From assembly GCA_012295275.1 (NCBI GenBank), contig CM022670.1, positions 22,543,755 through 22,607,754 on the forward strand: a stretch of 64,000 nucleotides of DNA, in the 5' to 3' direction. The stretch is from Chrysomallon squamiferum (taxonomy: Eukaryota; Mollusca; Gastropoda; Neomphalida; Peltospiridae). A program made the position numbers and the translations under genes. Shown piece after piece: positions 14,301-23,917 of this stretch (the first letter of the stretch is position 1; each line of letters begins with the position of its first letter). The notes beneath the pieces are model-generated. The model saw only the letters and a program-made list of their open reading frames with translations. It had not been told where the DNA came from and did not search any database.

Positions 14301-14620
14301 AACAAGAATTCGAGGAGGCTCTGCGAGAAACGATTTTAAATTCAGTGAACAGTGCCACATCTGACGGTGCTGTTCCCACGGCTGATCCGGAGCCCATCAA
14401 AGAAGACAGCATAGCGCCTGCATCGACTGCGACAACGGCAGCAGAGCCTAGGTTAAAGGAGAATGGGAGTAAACCCGGTGAAGGAACCTCTCCTGAATCG
14501 GTCCGAGTAGAAATTCCAAAGGACAATGAAAAAGGGTCACCCACGGGTGACAGAAATGTGCCAGACAATGAAGAAACGCAAAAGGACAAAAAGAAACGCA
14601 AATGTTGCACAATAATGTGA
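7160..14620 (+). CDS. Small CAAX-box coiled-coil protein, short isoform, 164 aa (paralemmin-like?)
   Basis: Two coding exons, 7160-7182 and 14149-14620, join in frame (CG plus C gives Arg) to MEGDTEER followed by MESRDNPFLPGGELSKEADE. The total is 495 nt with stop TGA at 14618. Seen: an NPF tripeptide near the N-terminus, a charged Glu/Lys-rich helix over roughly residues 22-70 that looks like a short coiled coil, a low-complexity acidic/Ser/Pro/Thr middle, and a basic tail KDKKKRKCCTIM. The last four residues CTIM fit a CAAX prenylation motif, and the adjacent Cys could be palmitoylated. Known: paralemmins are plasma-membrane proteins with a coiled coil and a Cys-Cys CAAX end after basic residues. 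Inferred: a membrane-anchored protein, perhaps distantly paralemmin-like; I cannot confirm homology. Translation could also start at the second Met (14150). A longer isoform uses exon 1912-2079 instead. Confidence 0.75.
7183..14148. other. 7-kb intron of the CAAX-protein gene
   Basis: Bounded by a GTAAGG donor at 7183 and a TTTCAG acceptor ending at 14148. It contains an ATT microsatellite (8294-8344), TTTA/AAAT runs and homopolymers. Some islands have more balanced composition, for example 12220-12360, and might be conserved non-coding DNA. No exon is supported. Confidence 0.65.
8294..8344. repeat. (ATT)n microsatellite
   Basis: A nearly perfect ATT run inside the long intron. Confidence 0.93.
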
Positions 14621-15510
14621 AAAATAATAGTTCATCTCACGATTTCTTTTCATTTCATTACAGAAAGTTAAGTAAACAAAAAAAAAAAAAAAAAAAAAAA
14701 GGAACCACGAGAAGCAACTAAGAGCACACGCTTGTACTTTCTCGGTGGTCTTTGGCTGTTGTGAGATTTTGTTTTTTACTTCATTACGGATGGTTATGTT
14801 AAAGAGCGAAGAGGGAGACGGAAAGCTACTCATAATGGAAAAAAAGAAGAAAAGAAAATATTGTTAGAGCATGCGCTTGTCTTGACAGAGCGCTTCTTAG
14901 CTGATTTGTGAGAGGTGCTATTGTCAGTTGTCGATTATTCCTGTTGTTATGCGATATAATGATTATATCATCTTATTTGCTTTTAATATTTTGTTAATGT
15001 ATTGCTTGATTACGTCACTCAGTGCTGAATCTTGTGTTTGCTAAGATATTCGTGACCAGAAGGACAGTATCTCCACAAGAGTCAACAATCCAACACTCGG
15101 CATAATTATTAAAAGCATTTTAATACGTTATTCTGGTAGGGACCGTTCGTTTCGGAAGTTAGCGGGTGTGAAAAGATCATAATACGGTTTTTGTGCTGAT
15201 TCTGGAAAAAGTAAATTTAAAATGATTTCATCAAGCATGAGGAATAATTTAAACTGCATGTGTACAATGGCAGCATTTCCTTGAACGGATTCATTACATG
15301 ATGCAATTTGAAATCATTTCGGTTCTGTGAAGGGATTATACTATCTGTCATAATTAACGTCATGTTCCTCCTACTCACCCTCTTTTGGTTCTTTCTAAAT
15401 ATTTCACCTGATTTATTATTAAATATATATATATATATTTGTCAATTCTGATGTTTCGTCGCTTCAAAATGTTTAAAAAAAAAAAAAAAAAAAAAAAATC
15501 TTCAAATAAA
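14621..15510 (+). other. Probable 3' UTR of the CAAX-protein gene
   Basis: Sequence directly after stop TGA 14618-14620. It includes a long A run (14679-14700) and reaches an AATAAA hexamer at 15505-15510, the best polyadenylation signal seen. The A runs at about 15475-15498 could be internal tracts. The extent is inferred from the hexamer only. Confidence 0.45.
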
Positions 15511-16150
15511 GAAAATTAATTATGTAAAATCAGAGTGGTGCTGAAGTATATTTTTTTTTTTCTTTCTTTTTTTTTTATTATCATTATTATTTTTTTTTAC
15601 TTTTTTTTTTTTTTTTTCAATTTTTTAAATACTTGAAATGTGTGTAAGACCGATCATTAGAAATCATGATATTCCATGTCGATCATTTTTATATAAATTA
15701 ACAGCTTATTTAAATTAGTGTAAGAAAAAATACAGAAATAAAAAAATCAATGTTATAGTTGATCCCAGCAACATAATAATCATTTGTGATTTATTATTTA
15801 TATAACATATTCAGCTAGTTCATTTGACTTTCATTAATAAATAATTAATATCAGTGTGGAAATTGTTTTATTTTTATTCAGCTTGGTTGAATAAGATAAT
15901 GCAAAAGAAGAACAGGTTAGTGATTGTAACATAATGTCTGTTATTACTTTGTTTTTATGAGTTTATTTTATTGTTTGAGTTTTTCTGTCGTTACAGGTAT
16001 ATCAAGGTATACCGTAAGTGGCAGTACGTATTATGAGAACAACAAATTCAGATATACATTTTTATATATACTTTTTTAATTCAAAAAAGAATAATGAAAA
16101 AAAAGTGAATTTAAGATTCCAATGGCAGTTAGTCATCATTATTTCTGATT

Positions 16151-16151
16151 T

Positions 16152-16215
<64 letters not shown>

Positions 16216-16216
16216 T
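16151..16216. repeat. (TTTA)n followed by (TTA)n
   Basis: A compound tetranucleotide and trinucleotide microsatellite. Confidence 0.93.
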
Positions 16217-16842
16217 AAATATGTAAAATTTTAAATAGGTCTGTTAAAAAGAATATATTTTTTTTTTTTACTTTGTCCTTTTGCTTTCTCCTGATTGCAT
16301 CTTTTTATGAAAATAAGTGAAATAGGTTTTTAATTTTAATTTATTTATTTATTTATTTTTGTTTATGAATATTAATCAACATTATAATAAATTTCAAATA
16401 ACTGAACGGAAAAATAATTTCTCTCTGTGAGTTTCACTTTGGATCGTTTTTTTCTTTATTTCTTTTTTTTTTTTTTTTTTTTTTTTTCAGTATACACAGA
16501 TACGATATATAGCTAGATACGTTATCTGGATGAAATTTTTGATTCTATATCTTTTTCCCTTTAAATTTATATTTAAATAAAAATTCCAAATAGTCAATCC
16601 CGTTGTAAAAATTCCTCCCTGTTTTTGAAATGACTTTTAAAAAAAAAAATTAATTATTATTTTTATTTACTTTTTATTATTATTATTATTATGTTGTTGG
16701 TTTTTTTTTGTTTGTTTTTGTTTTTAGTAAATTTTGGGTAACTGCGTGATTCGTTGATAAAAAATAGAATATTTAGTCTGCGCGTGTTCTTTTTTTTTTT
16801 TTTTTTTTTCTTCAGATTTTTGATAAATAAAGAGAAACGATT

Positions 16843-16874
<32 letters not shown>

Positions 16875-17838
16875 CGTTCTCACATATAATTCCATTAAGT
16901 TGTTGTGTTGAAGATCTGGGTTGTGAGGCACGGGTGTGATTATTGTTCGTGTGTTAGGATTGTTTCAGTGGGGGCGAATGTCCTGATGTGTCTAATAAAT
17001 AATATGCGTGTGTATCCCATAGATTATAGTTTGTATGGAACGTGAAAAACCGGTATTGTCTGTGGAGTTTAGATAAAGATTATAACTGAAAAGAAATGAA
17101 AAAGTAAAACTTCAACACATTAAATGCATCGATCCCCTCCCTGCCCCGCAATATACACAATACATTTGGCATGAACTAGAAATCTTCTGTTTAGTATTTC
17201 GCTAAAAGGTATTCTGTTTTGGAACAAGAGATTTTAAAATTGTTTATTATATTATTTTATTAAATAAAATCCATTTTCTTTTCCCTTATAGTGAGCAAAC
17301 CTAGGTTTTGTATGATATTAGGAAACCCTAAATGTTTTATATTTAGTTTTCACCATTTTTTTTATTTTTTAAATTTATATATTTATTTGTTTAATTATTT
17401 TTTGTTGTTGTTTTTGTTTCGTTGTTTCTTCTCCAGATATTTTATATTATATATTCAATAAAAAAAAAATCACCAACGTTATCTGTTCACATAATTATAA
17501 CCTGCTTGTACGCCTTCTTGGTATTGCTTCTAGTCAAAATACTAGTGTAACATCGCTTGTAGTTTGACATGTATGCAACCTTATTTATGTTTTTAAAAAA
17601 ATTACATTTTCAAAAAGTTTTATTATTTACAAATGCAACTGTTATTACGTTTTGTTTAAGAGTCGATGTAATCATGTAACTGTAAATACTGGATTTATGT
17701 TTGCTAGGTACGTGTCGGCAGTTCCACACAAGCCTTCAGTTGTTGAGCAATTTTATTAAAAACATCCGTATAAATCCACTCTGTGTTTCCTTTTGTTTTC
17801 GGTGCTTACATCTAATTTTGTTGTACGTGAAGTATTAT

Positions 17839-17907
17839 CAGGGGCGGACTGGCACTCCCCTCGGCACACCCATCAGATTTCGAAAAAAACAACAACAGAA
17901 AAAGAGA

Positions 17908-17938
<31 letters not shown>

Positions 17939-18094
17939 TACGTAAATTATGAAACGTTAAATAAGGCTTAAAATTTTTGCTTTTATTTGAGATCATTCAC
18001 TGCGTCTATGGATTAAGTGAGATCTTTTGGACTTTTTTCAGTTTGCCCTTTTATAAGTTCTCCCGATATAAATTTTACATCCAGTCTGCCACTG
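17839..18094. mobile_element. Non-autonomous hAT-type DNA transposon (MITE-like), 256 bp
   Basis: Seen: the left end reads CAGGGGCGGACTGG and the right end, read inward on the other strand, reads CAGTGGCAGACTGG, giving 14-bp terminal inverted repeats with two mismatches. They are flanked by 8-bp direct repeats, AGTATTAT (17831-17838) and ATTATTAT (18095-18102), which differ at one position. Known: hAT-superfamily elements have short inverted ends beginning CAG and make 8-bp target duplications. The interior (about 228 bp) has no transposase reading frame and carries an AAT microsatellite (17909-17938), so the element is non-autonomous. The mismatches suggest an old insertion. Low-complexity flanking DNA makes the target duplication less decisive. 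Confidence 0.75.
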
Positions 18095-18601
18095 ATTATT
18101 ATGTCAGTATCTGTATTTAGATTAATATTAACAAAAAATAATTTAAAAAAAAATTAAATGAAAAAAAAAAAAAAAAACTAAAAAGAAAAAAACTGTTTAC
18201 AGATTGAAAACGGTAAGATTTTAAACTGATAAAAGATTGGCCAGATTAATTCGTTTGACTGTTGTGTCCACTGTCTGCCATTAACAGTCTGTAATAAAGA
18301 TACGACTTAATAACGTTACAATACATCGAATCTGCCTGACATTTCCTTCCCTTAATATTATTCTGAGGAATAAATGTTATAAAATACACAGTTTACATAC
18401 GATAAGCCACAACATTTATTTTTTAATTTTTTTTTTTTGACACAAGTCTTGCGGATACCAAATTGATCTCATTAACGTCAGCCGATCAGCGATCAGTTGT
18501 AGTCATCGTGGTAGAGACCATCACTGAAATTTTGTCTCCAGGCGTTTGAATTTTTATGAAGCATAATGTTCAGTCGACTTCAGATTTATTTTTCTTCCTA
18601 A

Positions 18602-18691
18602 AATAATAAATATTTTAAAGTAAAAGTTATTCTAAACTGTATTTTAATTTTCCATATGATTCATTAAAATTCTTTTCATAGGTTATTAACG
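18602..18691 (+). repeat. Duplicated segment, copy 1
   Basis: About 90 bp (AATAATAAATATTTTAAAG through AGGTTATTAACGA) recurs in the same orientation at 19734-19822 with a few substitutions and small gaps. The shared core includes GTATTTTAATTTTCCATA. Nothing coding is visible. It may be a local duplication or two copies of an unrecognised interspersed repeat. Confidence 0.75.
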
Positions 18692-19733
18692 ACCGCTGTC
18701 ATTTTGTGATTAATTAACAGACCTCATCCAGCTCATCCATCCTCCGTCTCTCTGGTAAATTATTAATGTCCATTGTGACAGAGTCACTTGTCAAAATGAG
18801 ATCGTCATTTAATATTTATTTAACATTAGCTGTGTAAAGATTAATGTGCACTGCGATCACTAATAATAATATATTTTAATATCCTTTCGAGCTAGTGACT
18901 TCCATCCTCCCCATACAGCTTTGGCACGTATCTGCTCCGTCCCGTCAGTGTGTTTATCTCTTTATTGATTGTACATCCGACCCAAGTATAGGCGCCGCGT
19001 TTCTGTTGGTTTTGCCCAGTGTTGGCCATTGCCTGCCATTAACCAGACATCGATTGAAATCATTATATGAATGAACGACAGGCAGAAAAAACTGACGAGG
19101 GACCCTAACTTTGATTGCCAATTCCAAAGAGGGAAAGTAGTGTTAGCGTATTAGTCAAATTGATATCGCCTCGCCCGGATTTTGAATAGTACACCAAAAT
19201 GACATATCCAAAGACGGCCAACAACACGTCGCCGAATGCAGAACTCGATTCAAAGGAATTGCTAATCATGATTCAAACAAGACGCACGTTGTAATTTATT
19301 TTTGGAAGCGAAACAGCAGCAATCCAACAGCAATTAGGTATATTCCAAACACGTTACGTTTTTTTTTTCCCTCGTAAATTATATAAATAGGTAAAGCACA
19401 TGCAGAAGCTTCAATAGTCGTTATCAAAAATAATATAATTTTTTATTTTTTTAAAATTATTACTGAAGTAATTTAATTTAATTATTAATAGACTGAATTC
19501 AGCTGCTGCTCTATTAATGAAAATATTTTTTTCTTTCTTTTTTTTTTGTTTTTTTTAATTGTGCAATTTATTATGTTAATCAACCAATTATATGTTTATA
19601 TTTAAGTGAGAACATTTAAAGCTTAATTGTTTCAGCACTTACCAGAGCTATTTTACTATTTCAACTTCCACCTTGTGCTCCCTTAAAGGATTCAAATGTG
19701 AAATAATTATGTGATGAATAATAAATACTGAAG

Positions 19734-19822
19734 AATAATAAATACTTTAAAGTAAATGTTATTCTAAATTGTATTTTAATTTTCCATAAGATTCATTTAA
19801 AATTCTTTTCAAAGGTTATTAA
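19734..19822 (+). repeat. Duplicated segment, copy 2
   Basis: Direct repeat of 18602-18691, about 1.1 kb downstream. The start contains an additional AATAATAAATACT unit compared with copy 1. Confidence 0.75.
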
Positions 19823-20252
19823 TGAAGTTTTAACCTCAGAAGGTTAATTAACTGCTCCCTTTTTGCAATAAAATGTTACAGTCTTGAATATGATCAAACC
19901 TTCCTGTAGGATCCGTAACATTTTTGCATCTGCACCAGTGCCAGTGACTGGTCTGTTTACCAAAAAGAACTCTTGCTGCCAGTGGAAAATTACAATAAGT
20001 TTTCTCTCACAAGGGCTCAGTTGGGAATACTTTTAGCCAGATTGTTGAAAATAAAGAAAACTCTGCTCAATGTCTCATACATGTTCCATCACAGAGAATC
20101 GAGCACACATAAACATTAGCTTGCAAGCTTCTGTTGGAAAGCAGTTTCACTTGACAAGACCAGAGCATGAGGCCCAGTTATCAGATCTAATTTGACTTGA
20201 AGCTGGACTTTGGAATACATGTCTACCAGATGGCAATTAATAATTATATTAA

Positions 20253-20255
<3 letters not shown>

Positions 20256-20298
<43 letters not shown>
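20256..20298. repeat. (GT)n microsatellite
   Basis: A perfect GT run of about 43 bp. Confidence 0.95.
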
Positions 20299-20300
<2 letters not shown>

Positions 20301-21907
20301 CATCCAAGAATAAGACACAAAAAAAAATTAATAACATAAATGTTGAGGATAGGTTTTCTTGGGGTTTTTTAAATGCAGGTAATGAACCATTTATCCAGTT
20401 TTCAGAAATTTGGAACATCCAGAAAACCAGATATTCTTTAAACTGACTACTTTTGAATTATTCACATTTTCTTTTAGTTTCCATGACAACAATTCAAGTG
20501 AGAGTGTTGCTGTGTATTATTTGTTTCAATTTACTCTGATTTTCATTTATTACCATATCTAAAACACACATATTAGTGAAAAGCGTATTCTACACAGGAA
20601 TTTTAAGTGGATTAAGAAAAGACAAACAGACACTCCTTTATAAGTGCATTCTTTCTTCTTTTTCATTGTTTATTATATATTTTAAGTGAAAATTAAGACT
20701 GAATCCAAAAATCCAGACCACCTCTAGTCCCAAGCTTGCTAGATAAATGGTTTGGTATCTGTCTGTATAAAGTTATTTATAAAAAAGTGTCTGAAAGGTT
20801 GCAGTGCAGTTATATTTGTTTTATCAACAACAACAAAAGAAATATACACAGTATAGTTTCCACCAAGAAAATATGTTTTTTAACAATAAAATAATTTATA
20901 CTTCAGTAAGTTTACTTCTTTTTAATTGTTAATTTTTTAAAATTTTCATTATTATTATTATTATTATTATTTAAATATGATCTAAATACAAATGATTCCT
21001 GACATTTAAATTAAAATGTTTGTTAATTCATGAAAAGCAACTGATAATGTCCTGAAATGTCTAACAGAGTACAGTGAAGTTAAACAGGATTATCAACAAC
21101 TGTTTCTTCTTATACTGAAAAAAAACCCCAAAACCCCCAAAACATTAGTATTTTATTTAAAGGACTAAACAAAAACAAAACATGTTTCCAGTAAAGAGTG
21201 ACTTAAAAGTATTACAAAATCATATTTGAAAATCTCAGTTAATATCACTTTCTTGACTATTATATTGCATTTAAAGTTATTTATTTTCTTTTCATTTATT
21301 AATTTTATTTTTAATTTATTTCTTCTTATAATTTGTTTATTCTCTTTAATATTCCATTAGCTATAAAAAGACAGAAAATAACTGAAATGATTGCAAGTCA
21401 TCACATGTACATACTGGATTTACAATAAACAATTCTGAAAGTGTCTATAAATCCATATCACTGTGCTATGGTGACATTACTGTAAAATCAAAGTAAATCC
21501 ATATCTATGCAATTATAATCTTAGTATACAACCATTTCATTTCTAAACTTGTTTTCTCAAAAGCTTCTGGATATTCTGTGTACCTGTAAATAAATTAACT
21601 AACCTGAAACAAGATAACAGCAAAAAGAAGAGGACCCCCCTCCAAAAAACAAAACCCCCAAAACAAATGGCCAATAAAAAAAACCTAAACATCAGACAAA
21701 TAATAATAACTATGGATTTGTAGTATTGAAACAGCAATAAAGAACAATATTTAGCTATACATTTTTATTTAGTTTAATTGTGAAATAATATTTCCATAAA
21801 TTTTAATAAACAATGATTAAATTAAGAAAAAAAATATATATATATGAATAGTTATCAAATCACTTTTGAACTGTAATACATTTACAAGAAAATAAAATTT
21901 GCATTGT

Positions 21908-23129
21908 TTAGCTATCAGCTATGATATGACCACATACTTCAATCCCATCATTCTTCACATCCTCCAACTTGTTTTTCAGCAAGGCTAGCTGTCTGGCTGT
22001 GTCTTTTCTTTCCTGCAGTCATCTTGTCTTTAAAATACAACAAACTGGTATCTATTCCAGTTAATCTCACATTGTTTACTATACTTGAAACATAAAAGCT
22101 GATTGAAAAATGAATTAAAAAATACAAATTATATAACCATTAATATTGAAACTTCTATTCTCATCCAACAGCCAATTTTATTTTTTGTGCTGGAGTGTTA
22201 AACATTCTATTAATTCTCAAATATTGTGTCTCATGGAGGTAATAAGGTAATATCCTTTCTTTTTTTTCATCATACCAGCAATTTTCAAGACTTGGTTCCC
22301 AAATTCAGATAAATATTATTTCTTAGACTATTGCCATGACATGTTCCTTTGTTGCTAGAAGAAATTCAACAATATATGAAAATGTGCAAAGTTTATAAAT
22401 CTGGCAAGGGTTATAGAATTATAATGCTTGTTTTCTAATAATAATTGTAAAGAATACAAATTTATTATAAGTCAAACCTTTGGTAATCATCACCTGCATA
22501 GGGGCTCTTGTTTCCTAGAACAGGAAAAATTGGTATATTTTGAAATTGTATGTGTAAGAGATTATTAATATTTTATAACTGATTCACCTCATTGTAACAG
22601 ACATGTGGTATAGAATCTGTAAAATATTCATTTATTTTATTATTTAGTTAATTTTCAGAGACACAAAATCTATATACAATTTATTAGAATTTATATAGAA
22701 TTTATATTAAATTTGGTAATGCACATTTTTAGCTTTCTTTAAAATAAAATAAATATATAGGCTTTTAACAAAAAACTAATAAAAAAGTCAGTGACTATTT
22801 ATCTAAATATTCTGTAAATAAATTATAATTAATACAATGTTGAATAAAATTATTTAAAAATTGAACCAAATTACTAAATAGACAATATACTTTAGAATAA
22901 TTAGCTATTCCCTGTTGTTTTCGTTACTTCAGAACCGGTATAAAATTAAACCCTGCTACTCAGTATACAGGACAAAGTCTGGTTTGGATGTATAGAGTTC
23001 ATTCTAAATACAACTGATGTGACTAGTTTCCACATTTAGTTTTCAAAGATGTCTTGAGTTTTCTGATGACACAACTCAATGGTTATACCCAGTATACAGT
23101 ATTTTATTTATTTATTTATTTACAGTATT

Positions 23130-23164
<35 letters not shown>

Positions 23165-23361
23165 TTATTATAAACTACTTACGATTGCACATGATGCTAT
23201 TTTCTGGAGGAAAGCGCAACCCTAACAAAACTAAAATATCCCAAACTTCAGAAAATAACAACAATAAAACCATTTAAAATCTCAAAATCTATAAATACTT
23301 TTGACAATTTCAGCATCTAGATCGACCGCAGTAACTATTATGCAAAATACATGTTGAGTTT
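21908..23361 (-). CDS. Tentative unrecognised minus-strand gene, 3' part, divergent to EEF1E1
   Basis: Five exon candidates on the minus strand join in phase: 23361-23299, 23230-23183 (strong donor GTAAGT), 22616-22588, 22514-22494 (21-nt microexon) and 22012-21908 with stop TAA. The last encodes ERKDTARQLA then LLKNKLEDVK and NDGIEVCGHIIADS, with an amphipathic coiled-coil look and GC-richer codons than the flanks. The second gives LLGLRFPPENSIMCN. The best supported pieces are the last exon (acceptor CTGCAG) and the 23183 donor; the microexon, the 29-nt exon and the 68-bp intron 23298-23231 are weak. No start codon was found; the 5' end would lie toward the EEF1E1 promoter. I do not recognise the protein. 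Alternatives are a non-coding transcript or chance alignments in AT-rich DNA. Confidence 0.35.
23103..23168. repeat. (TTTA)n microsatellite
   Basis: Two TTTA blocks separated by CAGTATTT, suggesting internal duplication of the repeat and its flank. Confidence 0.9.
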
Positions 23362-23779
23362 CTAAATATTAAACAAGAATTATGTGAAATACATTTAAGA
23401 CATAACAATTATTAAATTACATAAATTATACTTAAACCTAAAAAAAAAAAAAAAAAAATCATTTCCACAAAACTTATTTTCTTTTATGTTTATTTTCCTT
23501 TTCTTTCTTAGCTAAACACTTAAGAATATTTTATCCTGAAAAAATTACTTTTATTCACAAGAAGCTCTAAGTCAGTGATCTATCTCACTCGATTATGGAC
23601 AAGAGTTCCAATCATGAATCAATGAATCATATACTTTATACATGTTATGTTTTAAACATGTCGCATAATTTGTATTATTTTATATTTGAAAAATTAAAAA
23701 TGTTTGCAGATAATTCTTTTTCACTTTCAAAAATATATAAAAATAACTGCTTTGTTTAAAAAGAATAGACAGTATTAGT

Positions 23780-23917
23780 ATACGTTAACATATATGATGT
23801 AACAGTTACATCGTCATAAGCGACAGTGTTAATGTTAGTTAACTGTCCCATGTTCATTTATGTTACGCACCTCTCTGAAGATACGGGATAATAAACGTAC
23901 GTGCACAGTCTATAAAT
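23780..23917 (+). promoter_or_regulatory. Probable EEF1E1 promoter and 5' UTR
   Basis: A short, more balanced-composition stretch directly upstream of the ATG at 23918, with CpG-containing words (CATCGTCATAAGCGAC, AAACGTACGTGCAC). TATAAATATG overlaps the start codon and is too close to serve as a TATA box for this gene. If the minus-strand candidate at 21908-23361 is real, this segment could act in both directions. Inferred from position only. Confidence 0.35.

Larger units (their letters stand above)
15511..21907. other. Intergenic region with a hAT element, duplicated segment and GC-richer islands
   Basis: No gene is supported. The left part (15.5-17.5 kb) is dominated by poly-T and TTTA/ATT repeats. 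A hAT-like element sits at 17839-18094. Between 18470 and 19330 the sequence is more complex and GC-richer, with many TAAT-type words and no long reading frame. The stretch 19.9-21.9 kb could be the 3' UTR of the tentative minus-strand gene ending at 21908; TTTATT hexamers (AATAAA on the minus strand) occur in it. Confidence 0.5.

Noticed and set aside
14239-14833. Open frames antisense to the CAAX-protein exon
   Set aside because: Shadow frames of a real coding exon, low complexity; one runs on through poly-A/T tracts.
22440-22514. Alternative minus-strand reading GNKSPYAGDDYQRFDL with stop and adjacent AATAAA-like signal
   Set aside because: Uses the same acceptor as the 21-nt microexon candidate in another frame. 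It could be an alternative ending, but only one reading fits the phase of the neighbouring candidates, so it is not listed as a gene.
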